A stretch of DNA of 64,000 bases from JALQTD01 sp965656785. GTDB taxonomy: Bacteria; Bacteroidota; Bacteroidia; Flavobacteriales_D; Sanyastnellaceae. The notes beneath the pieces are model-generated. The model saw only the letters and a program-made list of their open reading frames with translations. It ran no database searches and was not told the DNA's origin. The DNA lies in the NCBI GenBank assembly GCA_965656785.1, contig CBFHLY010000012.1, positions 18,321-82,320 of the forward strand, given 5' to 3'. This document shows positions 54,466 through 61,352 of this stretch, in pieces; position 1 is the stretch's first letter, and each line of letters starts with the position of its first letter. Both the position numbers and the translations under genes were made by a program.

Positions 54466-55296
54466 TTACAGGGATTTGGACCAAAACCGAGCCCCGAAAA
54501 CACTCCAGAGCCCGTACAAAAGTAAGTCGGCCAACACGGCCAGCGGCCACGCCCCACCAAAAATTATCACCACCGCAGCCGCGCCCACCGCGACCCCGGC
54601 GAACGCCCTGCGTGACCGGTCATACGCCGGCGACTGCCCCCACCCTTTCAAATCCATCATCGGCCACTCCGAAACCATGGCCCACGGCACCAACGTGGCC
54701 CCGATGAGGCACGCCAACCCAACATTCAGCGCCCCGCCCAAGCCATAAATCCCCGGCCCCCCAAATTCCGTGTAATGCGCCGCGAGCATCCACGTCGCCC
54801 ACCACCACAACGCCCCTGCCGGTGCAGGAACCCCCTCAAACCCGAGCCGCTTCGTTTCCGCCCTCACATTGAAACGCGCCAACCGGTACGCCGCCGCCGC
54901 CGCCATCGTCAACGGCAACCACTGCAACGTCCACGACAAAGCCGGCGCCCATCCTGAAAACAGCGTCACCCCAATGATCGCCGGCACCACCCCGCTCGTC
55001 ACCACGTCAGCAAGGCTGTCCAGTTGCACCCCCATCGGTCCGGCCACGCCCAACTTCCGAGCCGCCCACCCATCGAACACGTCCATGGACACGGCCGCAA
55101 GCCAAATCCCCGCCACCCACCACATTCCCTCCGCCTCCAAAAACAACCGCAACCCCTCGCCTCCCCCATCGAATTCCATGCCCTCCCGTTCCCAAGGCGC
55201 CCACGGCACCCCGTTCACCGCCCACCAACACGCCACCACCCCACCCAATAAATTCCCCATCGTCAGGAGATTAGGAATCCATGCACGATTTTTCAT
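54466..55296 (-). CDS. pssA: CDP-diacylglycerol-serine O-phosphatidyltransferase
   Basis: A 276-residue multipass enzyme making phosphatidylserine. The CDP-alcohol phosphotransferase motif D-G-x2-A-R-x8-G-x3-D-x3-D is present in DVFDGWAARKLGVAGPMGV followed by QLDSLAD. NLLTMGNLLGG is the usual N-terminal helix. The -33/-7 promoter lies immediately upstream and gives a nearly leaderless message. First of pssA-purS-lipoprotein. Confidence 0.93.
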   Translation of the reverse strand: MKNRAWIPNLLTMGNLLGGVVACWWAVNGVPWAPWEREGMEFDGGGEGLRLFLEAEGMWWVAGIWLAAVSMDVFDGWAARKLGVAGPMGVQLDSLADVVTSGVVPAIIGVTLFSGWAPALSWTLQWLPLTMAAAAAYRLARFNVRAETKRLGFEGVPAPAGALWWWATWMLAAHYTEFGGPGIYGLGGALNVGLACLIGATLVPWAMVSEWPMMDLKGWGQSPAYDRSRRAFAGVAVGAAAVVIIFGGAWPLAVLADLLLYGLWSVFGARFWSKSL

Positions 55297-55300
55297 GCGG

Positions 55301-55330
55301 TAAAGCTACATTTTCGGGCAGGTTTTGCAA
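55301..55330 (-). promoter_or_regulatory. pssA promoter
   Basis: On the minus strand TTG (55330-55328), 19 bases, then TAGCTTTA (55308-55301), one mismatch from TAnnTTTG. It ends four bases before the ATG. Its -33 element abuts that of tRNA-Cys. Confidence 0.6.
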
Positions 55331-55357
55331 CCTCGGGCCGCCGTTTCCGTATATTTG
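55325..55357 (+). promoter_or_regulatory. tRNA-Cys promoter
   Basis: TTG (55325-55327), 22 bases, then TATATTTG (55350-55357), 16 bases before the mature tRNA 5' end. Confidence 0.65.
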
Positions 55358-55373
55358 CGAACCCACTCAAATC

Positions 55374-55447
55374 GGTCCGATGGCCGAGTGGCTAGGCACA
55401 GCTCTGCAAAAGCTGCTACAGCGGTTCGAGTCCGCTTCGGACCTCCA
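55374..55447 (+). tRNA. tRNA-Cys (anticodon GCA), CCA encoded
   Basis: Acceptor GGTCCGA pairs with TCGGACC, with discriminator T73 (typical for Cys). Anticodon stem CAGCT/AGCTG with loop CTGCAAA gives GCA. The T-loop region reads GGTTCGAGTC. The CCA end is encoded at 55445-55447. Confidence 0.96.
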
Positions 55448-55450
55448 ACA

Positions 55451-55483
55451 AAAAACCCCGAGCTCACGCTCGGGGTTTTTTTG
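55451..55483 (+). terminator. tRNA-Cys terminator
   Basis: CCCCGAGC/GCTCGGGG hairpin with a TCAC loop, followed by seven T residues: a strong intrinsic terminator just after the tRNA. Confidence 0.9.
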
Positions 55484-55609
55484 TTCATCCGCACAAGAAG
55501 ACGGCATCGCATCATCCGGTGAAAGAATTAGTTTTGACAAATAGGGTCAAAACCGAATGCTATTAAAATTTATTCGCATTCCAACAATTCGATGAGCAAC
55601 ACGCCGTTG

Positions 55610-55617
55610 TAAGTTTG
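55610..55617 (+). promoter_or_regulatory. Candidate -7 element for the HTH/helical-repeat gene
   Basis: TAAGTTTG matches TAnnTTTG exactly, 26 bases upstream of the ATG at 55644. No clear -33 TTG is seen. Apart from tRNA-Cys, its terminator and these promoters, the 55297-55643 gap holds nothing I recognise. Confidence 0.45.
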
Positions 55618-55643
55618 CCCTCAATAGTCGAGGAACGAAGCGG

Positions 55644-56906
55644 ATGCCCCGAGCACATAAGGACCACAAAACCCCCGAATTTACCGAAGCGCTGGAAGCC
55701 CTTCGCATCGATGTCATATCGCAGTGTGGTTTTGAAATTAAAAGCGTCAAAGAATGCCGGGTGCTCCAGCGCGACATGCAAGAACACGATGCCCGGTTCC
55801 TCCTCGGCATCAGCACGCTGCGCCGGTTCTTCAACCTCCTTCCGTCGGATAACCAGTTCTCGATCACGACGCTCAACACATTGGCCCGCTACGCCCGCCG
55901 GAAAGGGTTCGAATACTACACGAACCTCGCGGCCATCCGCATGGTCAAGTCAAATCGGGTGAATTGGGATGTCGTCATGGCATCCCGATTGGAAACGAAA
56001 GAAGCGCCGTCGCTAGAGGAACTCATCGACATCATGAACCAAGCCCTGTTTGCCCAAATGAGCGGGCAATTCATGAAACACTTGCTCGAGCGCATCGTTC
56101 CCGCTTACGAAGCCGGACTGAGTCCTGAACTCTTGCGGCGCATCATGGGTGGTGCGCGGTCGCGCCAAGTCATCGTGGAACTCGTACCCCCGCTCGCTTG
56201 GATGGGCGGATGCGGCACTCCCTTGTTCGAAGCGTTCCTCGAGGGCGCTCAGCGTGATGAGGAGCGGTTGTATGCCTCGGGTGTTCTCGCCATGCACCAG
56301 CTGTACCTCGGGAATCTCCGAAAAGCCCGAACCCTTCTCGAAGGCGTGAAAGCACGCATTTCAACCGATGTCCACATCATGCCCGCGACCCGTGTGTTGG
56401 GGATGCAGTGGTTATTCAGCGCGTTGGCCGGTGATGAGGCAGAGGCGGAAGTGCGATGGAAAAGCTTGCAAGCAGGCTACCAGTTGAAGTCGGAAATGAC
56501 CACCGGGGTCACGTCGGATTGGGAGATTCACTTTTGCGAAAAGGCCACGCGGCTCATTGTCCTTTCAGGCCAAATCGCGCCCGTTGAGCGCCATTTGGCC
56601 TTCCTCGAAGGGCTGCAACGACGGCACGACCTGCGCATCGAAGCGGGCTTCCAACTCGACATGCTCAACATCGGAAAGGCCTGGCTGTTGTGTCGTCTTG
56701 GACGATCGGAGGAGGCCCGATCGGTCTTCGATCGACTCAGTCCAGAAGGGCATTTTCCCTTCGACCGCACCTTCGGTCGCATCTTCCATCACGCCCTCGG
56801 CGAGCACCTGCACCCGGAGGAACCCCTCCATCGGGAGCGCGTGGAGGCGGAGGTGCGTTCGTCGGGTTATGTTTGGCTTGCAGCACAATTGCGCAAGCGG
56901 GATTAA
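55644..56906 (+). CDS. Putative HTH/helical-repeat (TPR-like) protein
   Basis: A 420-residue cytosolic protein. Residues about 45-95 (GISTLRRFFNLLPSDNQFSITTLNTLARYARRKGFEYY) resemble an N-terminal helix-turn-helix seen in some Bacteroidota proteins, where a recognition-like helix is followed by S-x-x-T-L-N-x-L-A-x-Y. The remainder is all-helical, with pairs such as LYLGNLRKARTLLEGV and LLCRLGRSEEARSVFDRL that look like TPR units. A sensor-regulator is plausible, but no ligand or target is evident. Its promoter and the tRNA-Cys terminator isolate it from upstream genes. Confidence 0.72.
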   Translation: MPRAHKDHKTPEFTEALEALRIDVISQCGFEIKSVKECRVLQRDMQEHDARFLLGISTLRRFFNLLPSDNQFSITTLNTLARYARRKGFEYYTNLAAIRMVKSNRVNWDVVMASRLETKEAPSLEELIDIMNQALFAQMSGQFMKHLLERIVPAYEAGLSPELLRRIMGGARSRQVIVELVPPLAWMGGCGTPLFEAFLEGAQRDEERLYASGVLAMHQLYLGNLRKARTLLEGVKARISTDVHIMPATRVLGMQWLFSALAGDEAEAEVRWKSLQAGYQLKSEMTTGVTSDWEIHFCEKATRLIVLSGQIAPVERHLAFLEGLQRRHDLRIEAGFQLDMLNIGKAWLLCRLGRSEEARSVFDRLSPEGHFPFDRTFGRIFHHALGEHLHPEEPLHRERVEAEVRSSGYVWLAAQLRKRD

Positions 56907-56930
56907 ACGAATTCCGTTTCTTGCCGTCCC

Positions 56931-58283
56931 ATGCGCATGCAAACCCACCACCAACTCATGGTGCTTGCGGGCCTCGTCGTCGCGAGCCTCCAAACCACCG
57001 CCCAAGCCGAACTGACCAGCTGGCACCTCAACACCGACGGCGCCACCGGCAGCTTCTGGAACGGTGCCGCCCTCGTCGACAACGGCATCCTCTGCGATGT
57101 GGCGCTCGTGCAGTATTCCAACGACAACGTCTACGTCACCGCATCCGGTGTTCCACGCTACCCGACCGGACCCTTCAACGACGGCAACCCGTCCCAGCCC
57201 TCCGACCAAGACTACCTGTTCCGCATCCCGCGAACGCCCGAACAAGGCCCCACAGGCGGCACGTCCACCGGGCTCGGTCACATCGGCGTATTCGTCAACG
57301 GCGTGGTGGTGTTCAATCCGCTCGATGCGTTTTCGTACAACAACCAAGGGATTTGGCACCAAAACGGCGGCTTCTTCGAACTTGACGGCTTCGACTGCGC
57401 GGGCGGCCACCCCGCCATGGGCCAATACCACCACCACATGGCCCCCAAACCCCAAGAAAACAGCCTGAACCCGCTGAGCAACGTGTGCAGCGAAGCCGCC
57501 TCGCCGAGCCTGTTCACGCTCGACCCCGAAATGCACAGTCCGCTCCTCGGCTTCGCCTTCGACGGATACCCCATCTACGGCCCCATCGGCTACGCAAACC
57601 CTGACGGAACAGGCGGCCTGACGCGGATTGAAACGAGCTACCAGCTCCGCGACATCACCCAACGCCACGACCTCGCGGACGGAACGACATTGCCTCCAAA
57701 TCAATGGGGCCCTGATGTGGGCGCTCTGGTCACGCCCGCCATTCCGCCCGGTGCGAATCCGGTGGCAGCCGAATTGGGCGCCTACGCCGAAGACCAAGAA
57801 TACGTGGAAGGCAGCGGCGACCTCGACGTCCACAACGGCCGGTTCGCGGTCACCCCGGAATACCCCGCAGGCACCTACGCTTACTACGCGACGGTGGACG
57901 CCGATTGGAACCCCGCCTACCCGTACTTCATCGCTTCCTACCGCGGCGTGGTCGCGGAGGACAATTTCGCCGCGCCCGGACCTCCCGGCAGCGGCGGTGC
58001 CTCCACCCAAGTCACCATCGACGAACCCGTTGAGACCTGGAACGGAACCACCGCCATCGCCGAGCGCGCACCGAACACCTGGGGCTGCTACCCCAACCCC
58101 GCGAGCGATCGGCTGAATTGGCTCGGCGATGTGCCCGCCAGCCTCGAGGTGCGCGATGCGCAAGGGCGCTGGGTGGAAACCGTGGTCACGCGCGGCGGAA
58201 TCGATTGCGGGGCGTGGCCCAACGGCCTGTACCTCATCGGCACCCCAGCCAGCGGTTTCCGCAAGGTCACTGTCCAGCACTGA
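56931..58283 (+). CDS. YHYH-domain secreted protein with T9SS type-A sorting domain
   Basis: A 450-residue protein: signal peptide to about residue 27, then a YHYH-type domain (about 30-330). The namesake motif reads Y-H-H-H (GQYHHHMAPKP), and other family pieces are conserved (FAFDGYPIYGPIGY). The C-terminal about 75 residues (CYPNPASDRLNWLGD to the end) are the T9SS type A sorting/anchoring domain. It is probably displayed on the surface. The biochemical role of YHYH proteins is not established. A GTG-started gene begins one base after its stop. Confidence 0.85.
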   Translation: MRMQTHHQLMVLAGLVVASLQTTAQAELTSWHLNTDGATGSFWNGAALVDNGILCDVALVQYSNDNVYVTASGVPRYPTGPFNDGNPSQPSDQDYLFRIPRTPEQGPTGGTSTGLGHIGVFVNGVVVFNPLDAFSYNNQGIWHQNGGFFELDGFDCAGGHPAMGQYHHHMAPKPQENSLNPLSNVCSEAASPSLFTLDPEMHSPLLGFAFDGYPIYGPIGYANPDGTGGLTRIETSYQLRDITQRHDLADGTTLPPNQWGPDVGALVTPAIPPGANPVAAELGAYAEDQEYVEGSGDLDVHNGRFAVTPEYPAGTYAYYATVDADWNPAYPYFIASYRGVVAEDNFAAPGPPGSGGASTQVTIDEPVETWNGTTAIAERAPNTWGCYPNPASDRLNWLGDVPASLEVRDAQGRWVETVVTRGGIDCGAWPNGLYLIGTPASGFRKVTVQH

Positions 58284-58284
58284 C

Positions 58285-59688
58285 GTGCGGGCGTTCGTTT
58301 GGGCCTTGCTGGGGTTGAGCGGCCCCGCTGCAGCCCAATGGGTGGCGGCAGATGCCGTCGATTTCACGGGGGATCCAGGTTGGTGGGAAGAGCCCATCGA
58401 GGCCGCGGCGTGTGGGGCGGGCTGGGCGGCGGTTTGGGACGTGTACGATTCGGCTGGGGTGCGGCGGCCGTGGGTTTGGGAGGTGGCGGAGGGTGTGAAT
58501 GCGTGGGCGCCGTTGCTTGAGGGCGGACCGGGCGCGGCGGCGGGCATCGACGCGTGGGGCGATGGGGCGGTCATCGCCACCACGCGGTACGCGGTGTCGG
58601 ACAGCACCGGCGCCACCGCGATCGGGCAGGTTCAAGGGTGGGGCGGCTGCGCACTGCCCGAACAGGAGCTCGGCTTTCTGAGCACGTACAACGTCCTGCA
58701 CGGCGTGCGGGCGAGTGGAAACCAGGTCGCAGTGGTGGGCATGAGCTTGGATCCGTGCTGCGTTCACCGGGAGTTGCCGGTGCTGGCGGTGTTGGATGCG
58801 GAGGGCGCGGTGGTGCGCAAAGTCGCGGTGGATGTGGCCGGGCCGGCATTGGTGGATACGTTGACCGCGAGCGGGCCGTTGCCGCAGCAGGCGCGGCCTT
58901 TCGGTGGGGATCGGCACGATGACGGGGGCGTGTTTTACGCGGTGGATTGGGACGGCGAGGCGGTGGTGGCGGCGGGGGCGTATGCGAATGCCCTGCATTA
59001 CGAGGTGATGGTCGTGCGGTTCACGGCGGAGGGCGCGTTGGATGCGGCGTTTGGGGAGGGCGGCATGGTGCGGCTGGATGTGGATCCAGGGAACAACACG
59101 TGGGTGGAATCGGTGGCCGTGGGCGCCGATGGGCGGGTGCAGTGCTTGGTGCGGGCGCACGATGCGGGGGATTTGGAGGCGGCGTTTCACGTGCTGACCT
59201 TGGATGCGGCGGGGGCCGTGGTGGGGTGGGCGTCGTCGAGCGGGGCGGAGGGTTTGGAGGCGAAGGGGATGGCGTGGGGCGCGGGCGCTTGGACGGCGTG
59301 GGGCGCGGATGCGGAGGGGGCACTCGTGGGGCGCTGGGAGGAGGGGGGCGAGGTGGTGGGCCAAACCCTGCCCGAGGCCGCAAGCTGGCAAGCCGCCCGA
59401 GGCGCGTGGAACGGGGAAGCGATGGCGGTCTTTGGGCGCGTCGAAGGGCCGGTTGCCCGCGTCCGGATTTGGCATGCCGACCCCACCGTGGCGGTGGACC
59501 GCCCCACGGCCCGCTCCCAATGCGGCGGCATCCACCCCCAACCCTGCCCCACCGGCACCCTCCCAGCCCTCCCCTTCCCCGCATCCACGTGGTACGACCT
59601 CAGCGGCCGCCCCACCGCGCCCACCGTGCCCGGCTGGTACGTGGTCCGCTCCAACAACGGCACCACCTGTCCCGTCATTTTCCAGTAA
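58285..59688 (+). CDS. Secreted delta-60-like repeat protein
   Basis: A 467-residue protein. I use the GTG at 58285 because it gives a signal peptide (RAFVWALLGLSGPAAAQ) just after the YHYH gene. The middle contains segments like LDAAFGEGGMVRLDVDPGNNTWVESVAVGADGRV, similar to delta-60 beta-propeller repeats. The last 30 residues (WYDLSGRPTAPTVPGWYVVRSNN) resemble a short T9SS type-A end. Third-position use is dominated by G from about 58380 to 59380, then switches to C. Function unknown. Confidence 0.65.
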   Translation: MRAFVWALLGLSGPAAAQWVAADAVDFTGDPGWWEEPIEAAACGAGWAAVWDVYDSAGVRRPWVWEVAEGVNAWAPLLEGGPGAAAGIDAWGDGAVIATTRYAVSDSTGATAIGQVQGWGGCALPEQELGFLSTYNVLHGVRASGNQVAVVGMSLDPCCVHRELPVLAVLDAEGAVVRKVAVDVAGPALVDTLTASGPLPQQARPFGGDRHDDGGVFYAVDWDGEAVVAAGAYANALHYEVMVVRFTAEGALDAAFGEGGMVRLDVDPGNNTWVESVAVGADGRVQCLVRAHDAGDLEAAFHVLTLDAAGAVVGWASSSGAEGLEAKGMAWGAGAWTAWGADAEGALVGRWEEGGEVVGQTLPEAASWQAARGAWNGEAMAVFGRVEGPVARVRIWHADPTVAVDRPTARSQCGGIHPQPCPTGTLPALPFPASTWYDLSGRPTAPTVPGWYVVRSNNGTTCPVIFQ

Positions 59689-59698
59689 CTTGCTGGCC

Positions 59699-60115
59699 AT
59701 GCGCCACCCCCTCCTGATCGCCCTGTTCACGGTCGCCCTGACCCCTTTCGCCGCCGCCCAAACCGACAGCGAAGCCCCGCTCCAGCTCGCGGAGAAGATG
59801 CCCGTTTGGTCCACCTGCATCAACGAAGCCGACGAAGCCTCCTGCACCGCTCAAGCCATCACCACCTTCGTCGCCGAACGCGTCTCCTACGACCGGAAGA
59901 TGAAAAAACGCGGCCTCGAAGGCACGGTCATCGTCCGGTTCGTGGTTGAAACGGACGGCAGCATCGGCGACATCGAAATCGTGCGCGGCATCGACCCCGC
60001 CCTGGACGACCAGGTGGTGGCCGCGGTCCGCGCCTTCCCCGCCTTCCAGCCCGGCGAACAGCGCGGTAAGCCCGTCCGCGTGCAATACGCCCTGCCCGTC
60101 CGCTTTTCCCTCTGA
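59699..60115 (+). CDS. Small exported TonB-domain protein
   Basis: A 138-residue protein with a signal peptide (MRHPLLIALFTVALTPFAAA) and a TonB C-terminal fold (GTVIVRFVVETDGSIGDIEIVRGIDPALDDQVVAAVRAFPAFQPGEQRGKPVRVQYALPV). It lacks a transmembrane anchor and Pro-rich linker, so it is not a standard energy-coupling TonB. Such proteins may bind receptor plugs or other envelope partners. It lies three bases before the PhoD-like gene. Confidence 0.82.
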   Translation: MRHPLLIALFTVALTPFAAAQTDSEAPLQLAEKMPVWSTCINEADEASCTAQAITTFVAERVSYDRKMKKRGLEGTVIVRFVVETDGSIGDIEIVRGIDPALDDQVVAAVRAFPAFQPGEQRGKPVRVQYALPVRFSL

Positions 60116-60118
60116 CCC

Positions 60119-61183
60119 ATGCGCCTGACCTGGCTCCTCGGCATCGGCCTGCTCCTCGGTTGCTCCGAACCCGCACCGCCCATCATCATCCGCCCGGCGG
60201 CCACGCCCATCCGCCCGGACTTTGAAGTGCGGCGGGAGGTGCGTCGCGTGGGATTTGGCGGGTGCGCGGGCGATGCGTGCAGCCTGACCCTGCTCGATAC
60301 GCTGGCGACCTACCGCCCGGACGTGTTCGTCTGGCTGGGCGACAACGTGTACGTCGAGCACCCGGACTCACTGCCCGCCGCGTACGACCGGCTGTCGGCG
60401 GATTCGTCCTTTGCAAACCTGAAATCGACGACGCGCATGCTCGCAACGTGGGACGAATACGATTTCGGGGGGACTCCGGTCAACAAGGATGCATTCTTGT
60501 CGTTTTGGGAGGATCCGGTGCGCTCGGTGCGGAGGGAGCGCGAGGGGGTGTATGCGAGCTACTTGTTCGATGGGGCGCGGCGCGATGTGCTCGTGATTCT
60601 GCTCGATGCGCGGTCGTTCCGGTCGCAGCTGGATTCCGTGGATGGGGTGGCGTTGCGGTACGCCGATGGGGCGCCGTACTTCGCGGATCACTTGCCCGAG
60701 TTGTCGCCGGATTCGACGGTCCTGGGCTCCGAGCAGTGGAAATGGCTCGAAGATCAGTTGAGCATTCCGTGCGACATTCGGGTGGTGGCCACTTCGGTGC
60801 CGTTTGGGCCGGCGTTCAATGGACGGATGACGTGGGCGAATTTCCCGCAAGAGCAGCACCGGATGTTGGACGCGTTGGCGAAAGCGCATGCTGCGGAGCA
60901 CACGGTATTCCTGTCTGGCGTTTCGCATTATGGCGAAATTTCTCGGTTGGATTCAAGCCAAATCGACGGCTGGCCACACAACCTGCCCCCTATCTACGAT
61001 TGCACCTCCAGCAGCCTTTCGAGCACGCCCGGTCGCCCCACGGAAAACCGCCACCGCGTGGGCCTTCCCGTGGCCACCCACAACGTCGGCCTGCTCGAAT
61101 GGCAGGGCGATTCCGAGGTCTCCGTGAAGCTCCTGGCCCACCCCGCAGCGGCCGGCGGTTCATGGGAATTGGGCCTGAACTGA
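60119..61183 (+). CDS. PhoD-like metallophosphatase lipoprotein
   Basis: A 354-residue lipoprotein (lipobox LLGC, C15). GFGGCAGDACS and VFVWLGDNVYVE match the metal-binding N-terminal motifs of alkaline phosphatase D-like enzymes. WDEYDFGG, TSVPFGPAF and VFLSGVSHYGEISR are further family segments. Probably hydrolyses phosphate mono- or diesters in the envelope, using Ca/Fe-type chemistry as in PhoD. Substrate not known. Confidence 0.86.
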   Translation: MRLTWLLGIGLLLGCSEPAPPIIIRPAATPIRPDFEVRREVRRVGFGGCAGDACSLTLLDTLATYRPDVFVWLGDNVYVEHPDSLPAAYDRLSADSSFANLKSTTRMLATWDEYDFGGTPVNKDAFLSFWEDPVRSVRREREGVYASYLFDGARRDVLVILLDARSFRSQLDSVDGVALRYADGAPYFADHLPELSPDSTVLGSEQWKWLEDQLSIPCDIRVVATSVPFGPAFNGRMTWANFPQEQHRMLDALAKAHAAEHTVFLSGVSHYGEISRLDSSQIDGWPHNLPPIYDCTSSSLSSTPGRPTENRHRVGLPVATHNVGLLEWQGDSEVSVKLLAHPAAAGGSWELGLN

Positions 61184-61352
61184 CGAACGCAACGATTTTT
61201 TTTGCATCTTTGCCTCGTTCTCCGTTCTCAGAACCGATTGAACAGGCGTGCTTTACCGATCTGGCGCGCAGACACGAGTGGCGTTGTGAAGGATTCCAGA
61301 CCGGTACGTTTCCCCCGCGCGGATTTGCGGGGTCTATGAATTTCCATTTTCT
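61184..61352 (+). promoter_or_regulatory. Long leader of the DEAD-box helicase gene
   Basis: 169 bases without a convincing gene. A -7-like CATCTTTG at 61205-61212 would give a leader of about 135 bases before the ATG at 61353. Long leaders are common for cold-inducible RNA helicases, but no specific element was identified. An out-of-frame ATG lies at 61336. Confidence 0.35.

Noticed and set aside
56565..58616. A 683-codon antisense frame over the HTH and YHYH genes
   Set aside because: It overlaps two well-supported plus-strand genes and has no signal peptide or family match.
58267..59847. A 526-codon antisense frame rich in R, H and P
   Set aside because: Compositional artefact of the strongly G-skewed coding strand.
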